A stretch of DNA of 64,000 nt from Baylisascaris procyonis (taxonomy: Eukaryota > Nematoda > Chromadorea > Rhabditida > Ascarididae): positions 248,001 to 312,000 of the forward strand of contig JAZARR010000152.1 in assembly GCA_037389465.1 (NCBI GenBank). Reading direction: 5' to 3'. How positions within the stretch are numbered: position 1 is the first letter of the stretch; each line of letters opens with the position of its first letter. The notes beneath the pieces were generated by a model. That model had not been told where the DNA came from. It did not search any database and saw only the letters and a list, made by a program, of their open reading frames with translations. Both the position numbers and the translations under genes were made by a program. Of the stretch, positions 1 to 12,722 are shown in pieces.

Positions 1-7
1 ATTGAAG

Positions 8-3000
8 GTATTTGAAAGCGCGATGGAAGTGGCAGAAAGAGAGACAAAGAAAGGCAACCTATACACAGTCATCGAGAGGATTAAACGCGCTGCAATCGAT
101 AGTTGAATCCAATCGTCGGACCATGCGAGAAACACATTGGCAACTCTTACAGGTTGTTTTATCGTTATTTACATTTATAATTTCACTCTGTTAGATATGA
201 GTTTTATAACTGATATGATTTGAAATATTGCTTTTCTCGTTTTTCATTTTAGTTATCGCATATATTTTAAGAGATAGTTTACTATTTCAGAAAGCCTGAT
301 CATATCGAAAATGGAAGGAATGATGAGAAAATGAAAAATAGGCTGAGGTCGGTGTAGGTTTAGGCTAGGCACAGGTAGACTGCCTTTGGCTTGGTAATTG
401 TTGACCCATTTTTCCAACTGTTGTCATCTTTAAAGAAGCTGTTTGTAGTTTTTACATAATGAATTTCATCTCATTAGTTTGAATCGTACTTTAAATGGTC
501 CCTTTTGAACCAGAAATGTGGTTCAAAGTATGGTATATGATTCTAGGCTGAGATAACGAGTTAATAGTAGAATTGATGCAATTGTAAAACAGCGAAGTAG
601 GAGCTGATAAAAGAACGAAAAAGAAGCAGAGTTTGGCAGATGCGAAATTGTGAGTCGAAGTAGTGTTTGGTTGCAGTTGAGTGAGTCGCTTTCGAGGGAC
701 ATTCTAACGATGTGGGTAATTGTGAATGGCAGAATGCTGCGCATGAACCTTCATGTGCCACGCATTTTCTATGTAAATGACCGAGAGAGCAATGAAACGC
801 AGGGGACGCTGGTGAAAAAGATATTGCCGCGAATGAAACCTATCAGCAATCTCTATCGTTACTCGGTCGATGAGTCACGCTTTCAATCTAGTCTCAAGTA
901 AGTTTTTTTCTTTGTGAGGGCTTGCAGGAATTCATCGTTCAGCATTGGTTACTGCGCAGTCGGCTGGAAGTAAATTCCGACCTGACTCATTGATACCGCT
1001 CAATCGAGCCATCTCGCCCAGCATCCTTATTGGGACGAGGATAGCGAAGTAGGTCCCGATCGTCATAAGAGGAAAAACGGTGAATCAACTCGTCAGTAAC
1101 CAATGGTCAGGAGACGAGTCTATGTCCTAACCTTCACGCGGCCATGTTTAATTTACGTGCATATAACGAAGACGCTGCTCTCGAATGATCAATTGAAGAA
1201 GTGGAAGAAAGGGGTGTCCAAAATCAAATTCAATGTAATCGGCCGAGCAGGAGTCAAACTTTATCGTAAGGAGAAAGTACCAAACGGAAACTGTTCAAAA
1301 AAATGTGATGCCAACAGTTATCCACGACTCTGAGACATTGGCGGCAACTAAGAAAATGCGCAAGCCACTGGCAGTGGCAGGGAGGAGAATGGAGAGGATC
1401 ATAACAGGAACCAATTGGTCAACAGGAAAGCCAGCGAATGGCTCCGAGGTGAAAAAAAGGTAAAGGACTAGGTGACTGAAGGGAATTTAGATAGGCGGCG
1501 AAGATATCCGCAAAGAAATATGACAATTGAATGAGAAGAATAACAGAATGGACACCACGGATTGACAAGAGAAGTAGAGGCCGATCTGGAATGAGATGGA
1601 ATGACTTTATAAAAAAGACCAGCTGGATCAGAGAAGCATTGAATAGGGTCAAGTGGAAGCGATGTGAAGAAATATTTATCTATAATGAATGCTACGTTGA
1701 TTGAGGTAAATAAATAAAAGGAGGGCTTGCAGGGAGTAGAAAGAGATAGGGTTGGGATCAGAGATCTGCTGAATTCCTTTTAAAGGTATGCTAGCAGTGC
1801 TCATTGAGATCTGTCAGCAACACCTATTATTGCGAAGGAGACATGAAATGGGAACAATTCGATAGGAAGCGATTGGATCTGAACAGAAGTTTCCAGTTAT
1901 TTTTTTCATATTTTCGCTGCACTGCGATTAAGTCATTCAGATGGAAATATGATGTAAGCCAATAACTTGTGATTGAATTCGATCACTTCAAAGGAGTGCA
2001 TGTATTTTGATGAGCGATGGCCATTGTTCAGAAGCTTGTTGTGATTCAATCATAAATTGTCGCATCTGCATTTTGCTTCAACTTTGTCATTTATGAATAT
2101 GAATATGTTTTTACGTATAAGCCTGTTTTTTATTTAAAATTATAACTTGGAGGTATTCGGCCAGCTAACTGCTTAATTATTTTAAGCGCACTGAATCGAG
2201 AATTGTGTGCTATGCGAGTGGAAGGCATCTATGAGTCGCAGGTGCCTATTGAGTTCAGAGCACTTCTTGAGTTGGGCTGCTGTTGTAAACTGAAACCGGA
2301 CAATTTTTCGGCGTTCACATCGACGGCCGTCGAATTGGATCAACTTGAAACTGTTAGTTTTCATGTTTGCCTAAGTACTCAGTTGTTGTCATCATAACTT
2401 TAGAACAAAGAAGTTATTAAAGGTTTGCGATGCCGAATATCTGCCGGAGAGGAGTATTCGGAATGCATTCTACTATGAGCATCGACAGGACAAGCGATGT
2501 GTTATCGCTGTTTTGAATACGGCCGCTAACGATGCGATTATTGTCGGTGTTAATACTGACTTCCCGAATGTAAACGCGATATATGCGAATGAAAAGGCAC
2601 GGCTGTGAGTTGGTTGTCTGCTTTTTTATTCATTGTAAAAGGCTGCATGTTTTTTTGAGGTCCGATATTTCTGAAATCTATAGGCAGCACTGGTATAGAA
2701 ATGAGTGATGTGATCGGCTGCTTCATACGTAAAGAGGAAGAGGCGCCGAAACATACAACTGGTAATCTGGCGCACAAAGAGAATACCGCGAGGTATTGCA
2801 GTTCATAATCGCTAGCAGGGTATAATTAAATGTTCTATTTCAGTTTCTTTCCTTTTGTAGTCTCCTCTATGGGCTTCTAGAGGGCGAAAAACCCATTTAA
2901 AATTATGTTATTTGTTGATTTGTTTGTTTAGTTAGGTGATCTTCCACATATTGTAAGAAATAAATGTTGCACTAGATTGCTGAAGCAAATGTGCATTGAG

Positions 3001-6000
3001 AGATCGAAAGTATTTTCCTGGAGGTTCTTCTTTCACTAAGAATCATCAAAGGAGTTAATTCGGTGGCTAATAGTTATAATAGACTGCTTGACATGAATTG
3101 ATTTTTATCTTTTAATGTTTCGATAAATCCTGAGGAGTTTTAATGAACAGAATTTAGGGAAGGAACGGCTGCAGCATCTCTACTAGAACGCAAATCAATG
3201 CTCAACTTTAGCACATTTCAGTGCTCGACCAACAAAGAGGCCGAACGCATTGTGCACAAGGTGGACGATTACTTTAGTTTGCAACTGTAATTAATTAACC
3301 TGGACAAGAGCCGATAACTTTTGTGAGCTTGCTTCATTTGTTTTTAGGTCCCAGAGAGAGTGGTGGGGACGAGGAGGGAGATGGTCCCTAGAGAGGGAAA
3401 TACTTAGTGAAATCACTAACATGCACAAATGTTGAAATCTCCAATCGCTGCGTATGGCCGGATGGCGAGTCATTAAATTGCAGTGCAGAGCACATATTAT
3501 CCAATGATCGTCGTCTATTAAGTATTCTCAAGCTGAGAGGCGACAGCACAACAATAATCGCCCATTATTCCAACTAGTTATCGTTATAAGCGATTCTCGA
3601 GCTGTAATTTTCCATCTGGTCTGTTTGCCGAGGGTTACGATAGCATGCGGTGTGGATCCGAGAAGTTTCGAGCGGTAAGCAGATCCGTTCAGAGTATAGT
3701 ACGTAGTTTGCAACATTGCCTTTATTCCGATAGGTGTAGTTATGCATATCGAAGCATCTGTTTACAGAGCGACGCGCGTAGTTTCTGACATTGCGTTTAG
3801 GGGAGTATAAACCAATGAGGGCTAGAAGATTTGAGGTTTTTGAACTTCTTGAATATTTGTTTCGTAATTTTTCGCCCAAGTCTTCCTTTTCTCTCTTCCG
3901 AATCTTGATCCTTCAATTTTCAGTAGCAGTTTCGAGTCCTCAGTCGCAAGGAAGCGAAGCATCCTTCTGCAATTCCCACCTATTAGAAGCACGGAAATTG
4001 CTATCATCGAGGAATGTTGTAATGTTCTGAATTTACAGTACGTGCGTGGCATTCGTGATCTGGATACACAGCCGATGTTTATGACAGTGCAGACAAACGA
4101 AACCTCAGCCGAATTGGTTAGACGCATCCCAGCATTGGCGGATTTGCCGTTGGTACGCATACACAGTGCCGAGCCAGCTAATTTGCTCAGTGTTCTGGAT
4201 TGGCAACGCATCATCATTAAAAGAATTATCAAGCACTACTTCAATTCATTCATTTACCTACATGTAATTCCTTTCTTCAGACTTTGCATGTTCTGTTTTG
4301 ATTATTGAAAGTTGGGGTGTAAGAAAGGATAGAAATAGTGGGCCATAATGCTATCCCTTTTCCTGTCATATTTTTAGCTTTAGTTGATTGTTGAATTGTA
4401 TCAAGAAAGTCCGGCAAGGCTCATATCTTTTGAAGGGTTTTAGAAGGAAATAGGCGAAGATTTTCTTTGCAACATGTACAGTTTTTCCACACATCGTTAA
4501 CGTAACCTGCGTAAGGTGCATCTTTATATATGGAGGAGGTCATTATTGTCAGTGTTCACTTCACTTATTTCCCTTAGTTGCAGTCAGAATGAGAGCCATG
4601 CAGTCGAGTCGATTTCATTCAGAAGTCAGCTTATCGCTTCCATGGAAATTAGGAAATCCAAGACTGCTGAATCACCTTTCCTTATAATTCGATGTTATTC
4701 TGCGTTCCTTGAGGGGCCCTCAAGTGAATATGGTAGTTCATTGAAGGATTATGTGGAAGTAAGTCGTTACCTACGCATACCACTCGGCAACGTGCCAGCC
4801 GATTTGTCACTATTTGCGGCAGATTTATTCTATGCTCGGAACCTCTACCGGTATGGATATGTGTTATGGGCTTCACCGACTAGTCGACCGGATCTTGGCG
4901 GCAAAGAACTGGATGATTGCCGTATTGGCGCTGATTGGAATTCGCTATGTGTAAGCGGGCAACCGGCGGCTATTGTTAACCACAGCAGGTTTTTCTAAAT
5001 TGTTGACGATTTCTGGTTTATCAAACAGTTTACCTAAAATTAGGTGAACTTAGGACCACTTTCTTTGAAAATAGCTTTTCTCTTCTGAGTAACTTTCCTT
5101 GCTTGATGCAGCGAGCGTCATGACTTTCTGCTCCAACGATGTCGTTTTTCTATCGGTTCTGTGTTTTTGTTTTTGTTGACGAAATTTAAGGAAAACCCAG
5201 AAAAGTTTCATATTCAGAAATGTGAGATAAGTTTTATTGTTGGATCGGTTCTTAAAGGATATGTTTACAGATTGTGTACAGAAGTATGTGTCGAATTGGA
5301 GTTGGGCGCATTGGCTGTAAGCGCACTTGTTCATGGTGCACGTATCGCCGAGGCGGAGGGTGGTAGTGATTCAGTGGGCTTTCTCTCGTCGGCCAGTCTC
5401 TCAGCTGATGCCCTATTTGGGCGTGTGCGAACAATAGCTCATTACGATGAAGCGGCTGCTGTATCTGGTGCTTTAAAGGTAGGATTATTGTTTTTGGTAT
5501 CCACTTATGGTTTATTGTCAATTGTAATACTAAATGCAATTTGTATTTTGTCGTGTTTGGCGGGCACTAAAGATGTGCTTGTGGAGAGGTAAGGGGAACA
5601 AAGTGTTGCATTACATGTCACAACTCTACCCCTTCTTGCAGCAGATGCACACATTATACTGTTTCCGTTATTATCATATGGTTAATGGTGCTTACCGATT
5701 AAAATTCTTTTAAGAGCTGTTCGTTACAGAGTGCATAATGATTCAGGTGTTGCGGTTGATGCTGCAGAACTGCGTTAAGGACATTCATGCAAATTCAAAT
5801 CCAATCGCCGACCAAGTTATCGTCAATATTTACAGGTCTGCTTGGTATTCTTATCGGTTTTGGAATAGATTGAGGAGCTTACTATTTGGAGAAGTGGGAC
5901 AGAATTAGGTGGAACAGCTAATTAAGACTTATTTGAAGGAGTGATAAATTACCCAAAGAGCTATTTTATTGTGAGTTCGTTAGTCAGTTTCATCGACAGG

Positions 6001-9000
6001 TTTCCACTTATATAAGGCAGTGCTGGATTGAGCCAAGTTGGATATCTCAAAATTCCCAATTCGGATCATTTTCTGCACAGGCTTATAGTTATAAGTTTTT
6101 GCGCGATTAGTGAGGTGCGAAATTTTTGCGCATCTATATTTTTTCGATCTGTCAACAGTTTATTACTTTTTAAAGCTGTTTACTGACTTCCACCCATTTG
6201 GGAGGGGGGAAAGATTGAGGATAGAAGGGTGTCCGTCAGCGAGATTAATAGATTGGTGAATTTTCTGTGCGTTGCAATGGTTAATCTTCTTCTTTTTTTA
6301 TAACCCTTGCATCTTTTGTTTTCTCATTTAATATGTTGCCTGATTTAATTAGCTTTTCATTGTGCCATTGGTTGAGTCTTTTGACATTATCGTTAGTTCC
6401 GTCATTTTTATATAAGCTCAAATATGTATGTTAACCTGTAATAGGTTCAAGTGGATGTTTTAGTAGTTTATAACGATGTGTCGCCTTTAAGATGGATTCA
6501 TACACCACGGGCGCTCCTCTATGAACCGGCGATAGCACGTGCCGCTGATATGCTAGTGATGAAGCTTTGCTTGTTACTAGTTGCAGAGGTTCATTTCTTT
6601 CATTTTAAAATATTTGTTGTATATCCCAGCGTTTAAAAATATCCTTCCTCTATTCCGCAATTAGTGAACAAAATGGAGCTTTCAATGGTTGAAAGTTTAT
6701 ATGCGAAATATATTTATCTGATACATTAAGCAATGATCAGTGAGAAACACAGTTTATTGACGTTTCCTCTTAGATATGAATGAAGTATCTCTTAAGTACC
6801 AATGTAAACAGCTAGTGTCATTTTGCTTCTAACGAATTTCATTTAAACTGGATTATATAAATATCAGAAGGAGTAGTGGAGCAAAACGATTGTTGCAGAT
6901 AAATCGTATGGGTGGTGAAGTTTTATATGCATCGCAACTTCGATTGATTGTCTGCACGAAACGCGGCAGCATGCAGCTTGCACAAGCTTTCGTCAACACT
7001 CTCATAAGCACACTCAGGCAAAATCCGCTTTTCGCTGCTCTCTACATCGCTCCACTCAATTATTGGAATGTTCTACTCTGGATGGACACGGTTTGTCTTT
7101 ATGTAATCTTATTCTTGACGGAAACTATGCTGCTTTACCATTGTGTTGAAACGGATATGTTCTAGATTTCTCTGTTCTACCGTACAGTTGCTGCTCATGC
7201 ATCTTTGCTAGTTAAATTTTTTTTCGCAAAAATAAAAATGCTAAAAAGAGAAATACAGTCATATTAAATACACGAATTTGTACTGTCTCATAGCCAGCTT
7301 TAATCTTCCTTTTTATTTTATTGTGTTTAAATTTGATTCATAATTTGGTTACTTAAGCTTTCTGCTCTACGCTAACAGATACTAAAGTTGGAGTTTTGGG
7401 TGCGTATTGAGCAGTAGGCGTTGTTAGGAGAAAGGTATTGGACGGTAACATTGGTGTTGTTAAGTAGTGTCGGGTCGGCCAAAAATTGTTCGAGGACATG
7501 TGGGGATCGTTCGAGGGTCCCAAATGTCCGTAACCCTTACGAAGATTCAAATGAGACGGTTCTTAGAACGTTTTATTTCGCAACTCAATTGTACGAAATG
7601 CGCTTTTCCGCCTAAGTCATTCATCGAACTTAAAGCCTTCTTTTTTTTAGCAAAATTATGTTGGCATTAAATTCGGTGAGGACGGTGAAGAAGATCATAT
7701 GACGTCAAAACTTTCGATTGGTAGTTTATTGCCGGAAGAGGCTGCATGTAAAGAGACGTTCGCGCAGATTATCCTCGGATATATTTCAATGATCGGGACG
7801 AAAGTGAAATCAGAGGTAAGGCTTTTATCAAGCTATGTTTAAGGCATATTTTTGGATGTTTGTCGGTTTCCAAATTTTTTGATCCCAGGATTTTCAAGTT
7901 TTATGGATTTTAATGGCAAGTGGAGCAGCATATCGAAATTTGCATATTGTAGGCAGTGCTGGATTTGCGCTTCCATTAAAACATGAGTGCTGATGATGTG
8001 TTAACACACGATAAGGGTTAGGGAGAGATTTACGTGAATAAGCGATCACGGAATATAGTGATGTGTCCACCCTTAGAAGGAAACTGGGAAGTCAGGTGAA
8101 ACTGGATGAAATAGAGCTATGTTCAGGCAGTCTGCTTGGTCGTATTTCCCACTTTGGTGAGAGTGTTTTAGGTGAGTGGTGAAAGCTTGGTACGATATCG
8201 CGAAGAGCTCATAGAGAATGAGCTAAGCGAGCGGCTATTCTGTGTGATAAGCAAACTGGCTGCATACAAAGAAGACATATCGATGCCCGAACGGACTTCG
8301 TCGCGTGAACGCCTTTGCAATGCTCCGTTGCAATTGGCTAAATGCATTATTCATTTTCTCGCACTCGATGCGCGGCTAGCCCCGGCCATCGACAAGGTAA
8401 TTCTCTTTTGTGTTCTTACCTGTAACGTTTTTATGCACAGCAATATTGACTATAATGGACAGCGATGCCTTGAATCCTCTTTGCAATTCGTGAAAAAGAT
8501 GACAAGGTTCCAAATTAAATATGTTAAATCGACGCTTCCAGAAGAAGATTATGGAATGAAAGGGGAGGAAGGATTCTTTTTTTTGAAGATTTCAGTTCTT
8601 ATATTTTGTCCGCAGGTGTTTTGTTCTTGCCCACGTAGCAAATGGCGTTGTCGAAATCCAATATTTTTTGAAACTGTTCCGTTCTGTTCGTTTGCTCACT
8701 TCTTTGTCGTTTATAGCGTTTTTCATGATTTATTTTGATTCTCAAAGATTATTAGCGATTATTCATTATTTATGATTAGTCGCATTCATAACTTTTTATG
8801 ATTCATGATAATTTGTTTCATTTTCAAATGCGCCCCAAGTTTAGTTCAAATTGGCGTACCCTAAGTATAACGTGCCTCAAATTAGAATTGCAACGGATGG
8901 TTTCTTAAGTTTTGTTCTAGAACACTGAGAAATTTTTTGTCGTGAATAACGAGTCGACATCATCTCATTAACGGACTGTGAGGTTTGGAACTGTTCAACT

Positions 9001-10846
9001 GCCAGAAGATGACGGTTTATTTCCGAGTTCAGAAAGGTCATTAAAGCCATAAGGCTTTTAGTTTCAGCTTTTTGATGCATTTATAATCATTACAATTATC
9101 AGTTAAACTTTATGCGGTAAATGCGACTGTCGTAAATGTTGTAGAATGCCGCTGAGCAAATTACTGAAACTGTTCGCCTGTAGGTTAGATTGTTTTAGGT
9201 TGTTAGGTTAGAAGATCGGTGGATGTAATTAGGATCAGCATACCTGTGATACAGAACTGTTTCCATCACATCCTTTAAGGGGAAGGGGGTCCGTACCATC
9301 GGATGTAATGCATCATGGCGCAGGTATCTAGGAAGCTGTACCATGGGGCATGCGTACCACGGACGTGAGCCATCGGGGACGTGTTGTGAGCTGTTCTGGC
9401 TTGCTCAGGATCGCAGGATTTATGTCCGTAGCATCGATGCTTGTGTCAGATATGCGCATGCAGTATTTATGGTAGTGGTGTTGTGCACTTTTCATGTTTT
9501 ATTGCATAGTGATGCCATTATCTATTGATCTCTTCGAGACACGTTGAGGATCTGGATGTTTAGTTAGATGGCTTGTCCTGTTGTAGTTACGAAGCCAATT
9601 GCTGCGGTTACTTGGTTACGATGAATCAGCTGAAGAAGCAGTCTGGCGACCGATGAGCGTTTGTTGCACCCTCTCACAAATGTTTTGCGAAGCATGCAAT
9701 CAGTTCAGTGACTTAGACGCATGCCAAGAGGATGCTTGGAACTGTGTCAACTGTCAGAAGCCATTGCTGATTGACGCTATTGAACGCGTACTCGTCGAAC
9801 GAGTCAACCAATTGTTGATTGCCTATACTCTACAAGATTTCAAATGCGTCAAATGTGGCTCGGTACTTTTTAAATTTCATTCAGCATGTTTTACTTTGCA
9901 ACACAAAATTTTTTGTTTGATTGGGCTGTAGAGGGAGGTATATGGGGAAAGCGCGTGGTGTATCTGCTGTGAAGTCGAATGGAGACAGAGCGTCGTAACC
10001 TGTTGGAGTGGCAGTTTTTATCCAATATTGAATAACATTTTAAATACTGTAATACCGATGTATGATTATCAATAGGTTGTGTCAATGTATTTGTGCTTTA
10101 ATAAGTTCAACCTGATATCTGCTAATCGGTCTCCATTGTAACACTTTTTGCAAACTCTAGAACTTCCCATAATAGAATTAGACAGCTGAGCCCTTGCTCT
10201 ACGATAGTTACTGCTGTAGATTAGTGGAGGAGTAGTCAGAAGTATAATTAAAAGCATAACAGGACTTACCGCTCACTGTTCATCACCACTCCCGTTGAAT
10301 TTTAGAAAAATAAGGGATCTCGGAATATTTCCGTTCTAAGGACGAAAATAATCGGCTAAAAACTGGTCACTCCTGAATTATCCCCATAGCTATAAATTGA
10401 TGCAGACACACGTTTCTTCAAACATGCACTTGTGGCAGGAGTAGTCGTCGCGGAGCCAGTAGAGCGTAGCGGGCTATGCGCATAGCCATTCAGAGTTTAC
10501 CCAGTGTGTTTAGCATTTCGCAATGCTCTTGTACTACAAATCAACAGTATGTTTTTAAATGTAACACAGTAGTAGCACCTTCATCGGGCTGCGCGCGCAG
10601 TTAGCCATGGTTTACCGATTGCATAGAATCGCAGTTGCCTGTATCTGGCTGGTCTGTGTCCTGAAAACTGGACCTCCGTTGCAGATCAGGAAGGACAGTC
10701 TCGTTCGATTCTGCGAATGCAGTGGCCAGTTCGAAGGGCTCGTGCCAGAATCGGAATTTCGTTTCAATATGCGAGTATTTGCACGTATAGGTGCTCGTCG
10801 AGGCTTGACGCTACTTAGCGAGGCCTGCGAATGGATACACTTTTAG
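8..10846 (+). CDS. POLE: DNA polymerase epsilon catalytic subunit, C-terminal half (partial, 15 exons)
   Basis: Leading-strand replicative polymerase; this half is the inactive B-family polymerase relic plus zinc modules that bind the B subunit. Exons: 8-152, 677-897, 2187-2352, 2411-2604, 3158-3286, 3924-4263, 4747-4988, 5271-5478, 5747-5835, 6492-6588, 6899-7090, 7651-7815, 8172-8396, 9587-9862, 10685-10846. All phases join, giving about 950 codons, roughly the region after residue 1,200 of the human protein. Landmarks seen: VPRIFYVN, EGIYESQVP, VLDWQR, SPTSRPDLGGKE, CVELEL, LLWMD. Exon 14 holds the CysA module (CEAC then CVNC) and the first half of CysB (CVKC); exon 15 supplies the CEC half and ends EWIHF-stop. 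The polymerase and exonuclease domains lie upstream of the window. The long acidic linker of the human protein is missing (exon 12 has only a short GEDGEED stretch). The first exon border (an AG at 6-7) and the exon 4 start (AAG at 2408-2410) are less certain. Confidence 0.93.
916..928. repeat. Target-site duplication, left copy
   Basis: The 13-bp word GAGGGCTTGCAGG is repeated exactly at 1721-1733, immediately after the LINE tail. An exact duplication bracketing the retrotransposon fragment is the footprint of target-primed insertion. Confidence 0.8.
929..1720 (+). mobile_element. Decayed RTE-type LINE fragment in POLE intron 2
   Basis: The 3' end of a non-LTR retrotransposon, in the same orientation as POLE. 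From about 1297 one frame reads VMPTVIHDSETLAATKK and later RRMERII, the reverse-transcriptase C-terminal pattern of RTE/BovB-like elements (LPxxxYxxETWxLTKK, then QRRMER). At 1549-1704 another frame reads TPRIDKRSRGRSGMRW and then WIREALNRVKWKRCEE, the conserved RTE tail, ending in a stop. The body contains frameshifts and stops, so it is dead. It ends in a short TAAATAAATAAAAG tail, typical of RTE elements. An identical 13-bp word flanks both ends. Confidence 0.82.
1721..1733. repeat. Target-site duplication, right copy
   Basis: Exact copy of the 13-bp word at 916-928. It starts directly after the A-rich LINE tail. Confidence 0.8.
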
Positions 10847-12449
10847 GCCTTGGGGCATTTCGTCGTTTTCCATTATAGATAAATTGAACCCCACTTGTTG
10901 GTCTATATGGGAAAATCGAGCTATACATTCGAAGACTGGTGACATTTGGAAGGCGAACTGGTCATGCTAGAGGATGATGTTGCTCTGAAGCATGCACTTC
11001 TTGCCCTTTCTTATAAAGTATAACCGCCCATCAAGGAGTACCACCAGAAATGATGGCCGAATATATGTCACTGTTTGCGGGTGGTATGCAACAGTCATCG
11101 GGTGGCCCGGATGAGCAAGGCCGTCTCTCCTACTACTGAATGATATTATTATTTGAAATATATAAAAATTTATAATTATGAGAATCTCTCTATGAATCTT
11201 TTAATAAGGCTTTGATGAGTGCCATGTTTACCTCATGTTATTCAAAGAATTTTTTATGCGAATTCAGATTTTTTTTTTTCATCATGGAATTGTTCCATTT
11301 ATTAGTTAATATTTTTCAAGGTTTCTGACTTTTTTGTTAAGGTTTAATTTGAATTCTAGTATAGTGGATGTAGGTTTAAAAAAACTTTGCAAAAATTATG
11401 CAATGCAGTCTTGCAATGCAACAAATTATGCAATGCAATTTCGTAATGCAACAATGAATATGACGGGGCAATTTTGCAAACGAAATAGTTTCGAAAAGTC
11501 AGTGCCCAACATTTTTTTTTGCCTTGATGTATCTATTTTCTGCTCCCGCCCCCCCCCCCCCCCTCCCTCCTTCTTACCACCTCATCTTTTCTATCATCAC
11601 CAATATAGTGCGCTCCATTCCATTAATTACCCTCGTTGCGCATCGAATCTCATAAGCCCAGGGGCACTTTTTTAAGGGTTACTGTAATGTTTCAGTGCGT
11701 CACCCGTTCCGATTATTGTTATTTGTATCTGGTTCATTAACGAGCTGTTTTATTTGAAAGCATTTGTTATGCAAACTAATGAATTATAAATTGTTTTTTG
11801 GAGACTTTTGCATGTGCATGTCAGACATTTAACACTATTAAAATCTCAGTTTAGGTGGTACTTACAATTTCTTAGCACCGTTGACGTCACAACACGTCAT
11901 CACATCCGTCAACGGGTATGTGCCAGGTAAGACTAGACAACGTACACACTGCATTTCATTTATAGGCAAAAATTTTCTCTATGGAATGCTACCACTAATC
12001 GTCCGAATATTGTAAACAATACCGTATTTTTATCACCGTGTTTTGATCAGTGATGATGATGTTTGATACCGAAATGTTGATCACTAACGGCCTAATCGAT
12101 CTATATTGCATCCTTACCGTATATTTCAATGTGCGTATCGAAAAATTGTATTTTTATCGTCGAACTTACGATATTTTACATGAACGAGTAGGAATGTAAT
12201 CACATTTTTACGAGTTCCATCTCGAGGATTAATTCAATTTAAATTTAGATCTTAAATTGAATGATTATTTCGTTTATTATTTTTCATATTATACCTACAT
12301 AAATGTGTTATTCGTTGCGTCAGCTGTTATATAAATGTTTTATGGGTTTATAGCCTCGCTTATATTTCTTGATAATTATTTAGTGCGTTCAATTCATTCG
12401 GTTGTTTTCGTATTTTTGAGATTTCACTTATATTTTTTTGGTGTTGCGG
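10847..12449. other. POLE 3' flank, mostly without recognisable genes
   Basis: The POLE 3' UTR should start here. At 11017-11130 a plus-strand frame with coding-like codon use (from GVPPEMMAEYMS to GRLSYY-stop) may be a terminal exon of an unknown gene, but no partner exon could be joined. Around 11390-11460 short ATTATGCAATGCA words recur. A long C tract lies near 11550-11566. I see nothing else. Confidence 0.4.
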
Positions 12450-12722
12450 ATATTGTGTTTTTCCGGAAATATCCCTATAGTGGTTAAAGTTTGGACATTG
12501 TGTTTTCCGGAAATCCATCTGTAGTGCTTATGGTTTGTGTATTATCTTTTCCGGAAGTCCACCTGCAGTGCTTATGGTTTGGGTATTATCTTTTTCCGGA
12601 AATCCACCTGCAGTGCTTATGGTTTGGGTATTATCTTTTTCCGGAAATCCGCCAGCAGTGCTTGTGGTTTGGGTGTTATCTTTTTCCGGAAATCCACCTG
12701 CAGTTCTTATAGTTTGGGTATT
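12450..12722. repeat. 45-bp minisatellite, about six copies
   Basis: The unit contains TTTTTCCGGAAATCCACCTG followed by CAGTGCTTATGGTTTGGGTA. The last four copies are nearly identical and the first two are diverged. Because 45 is divisible by three, all frames of both strands read through as 15-residue repeats (for example SGNPPAVLMVWVLSF). This explains the apparent ORFs here without any gene. Confidence 0.9.

Noticed and set aside
2685..2806. Possible extra POLE exon (frame with EEEAPKHTTG)
   Set aside because: It resembles the expected region weakly, but exon 4 joins exon 5 in phase without it and exon 5 already supplies the matching segment.
4516..4746. Upstream part of the ORF covering POLE exon 7
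   Set aside because: Using the AAG acceptor at 4744-4746 gives an alignment of exactly matching length around HYFN and SRYL; including the upstream part inserts unmatched residues.
8172..8738. 188-codon plus-strand ORF
   Set aside because: Only its first 75 codons (to 8396) are POLE exon 13; the rest is read-through past a GTAATT donor.
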